Shown here: piece after piece, positions 5,834-6,987 of the stretch
Layout of the letters: each line of letters starts with the position of its first letter
Numbering within the stretch: the first letter of the stretch is position 1
DNA from: an uncultured Candidatus Competibacteraceae bacterium
GTDB taxonomy: Bacteria > Pseudomonadota > Gammaproteobacteria > Competibacterales > Competibacteraceae
Length of the DNA: 6,987 bases
Direction of reading: 5' to 3'
Assembly (NCBI GenBank): GCA_937872125.1
Contig: CALMNY010000382.1
Location: 1-6,987, forward strand
Position numbers and translations under genes: made by a program
The notes under the pieces: model-generated
Seen by the model: only the letters and a program-made list of their open reading frames with translations
Databases searched by the model: none
Told to the model about the DNA's origin: nothing

Positions 5834-6907
5834 ATGTTGCAGCGAATTGCAGGAATTTTGATCGCGCTGGTCGGTGTTGCCCTGACGCTGGCCGGCTGCG
5901 CCGATCTGGCCTATTACCGGCAGGCGGCGCTGGGCCAGTGGGCCTTGTGGCAAGTCCGCCAGCCGGTGGCCGAGGCGCTGGCTGATCCCGCCACATCGCC
6001 GGAACTGCGCCGGCGGCTGACGACAGCGCAAGAGTTGCGCGCCTTCGCCAGCGTCGAACTGGCCCTGCCCGACAATGCCAGCTATCAGGATTATGCGGAT
6101 CTGGGGCGACCCTGGGCGGTGAGAAACGTGTTCGCTGCGCCGGAACTGAGCCTGGAGCCGCACCAGTGGTGTTTCTGGATCGTCGGTTGCCTGAGCTATC
6201 GTGGCTATTTTGACGCCGAGGCTGCGCGCCGCCTGGCCGATGATCTGCGGGCCAGCGGCGAGGATGTCTACGTCGCCGATGTCGCCGCCTATTCGACGCT
6301 GGGCTGGTTTGACGATCCGTTGCTGAATACGTTCATCCACTGGCCAACCGGGCGCTTGGCGGAACTGATGTTCCACGAACTGGCGCATCAACGCCTGTAT
6401 ATCGCTGATAATTCCGCTTTCAATGAAGCCTTTGCGACAGCCGTGGGCCGGCTGGGCGCAGAACGCTGGCTGGAACGGCGTGGCGCGGCGCGCGAACGGG
6501 AAGACTACGCGGCGGATTATCAGCGGCGTCAGACATTTCTACACTTGGTGGCGACGGCCCGCGAACGGTTGGCGGCGCTTTACACTTCCCCCCGGAGCGA
6601 GGCCGAAAAACGAGCCGGCAAGCAGCGTATTCTGGCGGAGTTGCACGACCGTTATCAGGATTTGAAGCAACAGTGGGGCGGTTACGCCGGTTATGACCGC
6701 TGGTTCAACCAGGATTTGAACAACGCCAAGTTGGCCGGGATCAGCACCTATCACCGGCTGGTTCCGGCGTTTCTGGCGCTGTACGAGCGAGAGGGTCAGG
6801 ATTTCGCGGCGTTTTATCGGGCAGCGGAGACGATTGGACAGTTGCCGCCGCCCGAACGGGAAGCGCGGTTGCGGGCGCTGTTGGAAGCGGCTGGTGGAAC
6901 CTTATAG
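5834..6907 (+). CDS. Predicted lipoprotein zinc aminopeptidase (COG4324-like)
   Basis: This is a 357-residue envelope metallopeptidase. The N-terminus has a hydrophobic signal segment ending in a lipobox LAGC with Cys22 as the lipidation site. Residue +2 is Ala rather than Asp, so outer-membrane sorting is expected. The zinc-binding motif HELAH is at 181-185 (FHELAHQRLY), with Glu182 as the catalytic base. Glu198 in AFNEAFATAVG is the likely third ligand. The combination HELAHQRLY plus FNEAFA is, from memory, the signature of the predicted aminopeptidase family COG4324 (PF10023). The downstream half is helical and rich in Arg, Glu and Tyr. The substrate is unknown, and aminopeptidase activity is a family prediction more than a demonstrated reaction. 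It is transcribed away from cca, has no obvious operon partner, and is preceded by an inverted repeat touching its ATG. Confidence 0.85.
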   Translation: MLQRIAGILIALVGVALTLAGCADLAYYRQAALGQWALWQVRQPVAEALADPATSPELRRRLTTAQELRAFASVELALPDNASYQDYADLGRPWAVRNVFAAPELSLEPHQWCFWIVGCLSYRGYFDAEAARRLADDLRASGEDVYVADVAAYSTLGWFDDPLLNTFIHWPTGRLAELMFHELAHQRLYIADNSAFNEAFATAVGRLGAERWLERRGAAREREDYAADYQRRQTFLHLVATARERLAALYTSPRSEAEKRAGKQRILAELHDRYQDLKQQWGGYAGYDRWFNQDLNNAKLAGISTYHRLVPAFLALYEREGQDFAAFYRAAETIGQLPPPEREARLRALLEAAGGTL

Positions 6908-6965
6908 CAATACCTGATTGCCGAACCGTATCCTAAGAAGCTGTATAAAAACTAACTTATTGATT

Positions 6966-6987
6966 GTAGGAGCGGCCTTGGCCGCGA
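6966..6987. repeat. REP-like palindrome, Pseudomonas type, at the window edge
   Basis: GTAGGAGC is followed by a perfect GCGGCC-TT-GGCCGC hairpin (6972-6985) and GA. This matches, from memory, the widespread Pseudomonas-type REP layout (GTAGGAGCG, GC stem, CGCGA). It lies 58 bases after the aminopeptidase stop and is cut by the window end, so a paired inverted copy may follow. Only one unit is visible. Confidence 0.65.

Overview
The window looks like chromosomal DNA from a free-living gammaproteobacterium. It is fairly GC-rich, with G/C-biased third codon positions. The tRNA nucleotidyltransferase and RsmE both align closely, from memory, with the E. coli proteins, including the HD-domain-fused form of Cca. 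The two REP-like palindromes are of types common in gammaproteobacteria. The species cannot be fixed from this sequence alone.

Region 1 (1-3445) is a probable signalling and transport module, all on the + strand. It starts inside an NtrC-family sigma-54-dependent response regulator that lacks about its first 49 residues. A 342-base non-coding stretch follows. It holds a terminator-like hairpin, several short dyads that could be enhancer sites, and a plausible -24/-12 promoter. Next comes a small protein (1555-2091) with an N-terminal four-cysteine cluster and a histidine-kinase phosphoacceptor (DHp/HisKA) domain but no ATPase domain. Sixteen bases after its stop, with the ribosome binding site touching that stop, lies a 12-helix OFA-family (oxalate/formate antiporter-like) MFS transporter. 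The simplest reading is that the regulator drives a sigma-54 promoter for the DHp protein and transporter, and that the DHp protein feeds back on the regulator. That functional link is inference.

Region 2 (3446-3762) separates this module from housekeeping genes. It holds a REP-like palindrome, a terminator hairpin and a 50-codon minus-strand ORF of unknown identity that abuts the start of rsmE.

Region 3 (3763-6907) contains rsmE (16S rRNA m3U1498 methyltransferase, +), cca (CCA-adding enzyme, -, convergent with rsmE) and a predicted lipoprotein zinc aminopeptidase (+, divergent from cca). A 7-bp inverted repeat abuts the aminopeptidase start codon. The window ends inside a second REP-like palindrome of the Pseudomonas type.

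The most unusual item is the ATPase-less, cysteine-bearing DHp protein co-transcribed with a transporter next to a sigma-54 response regulator.
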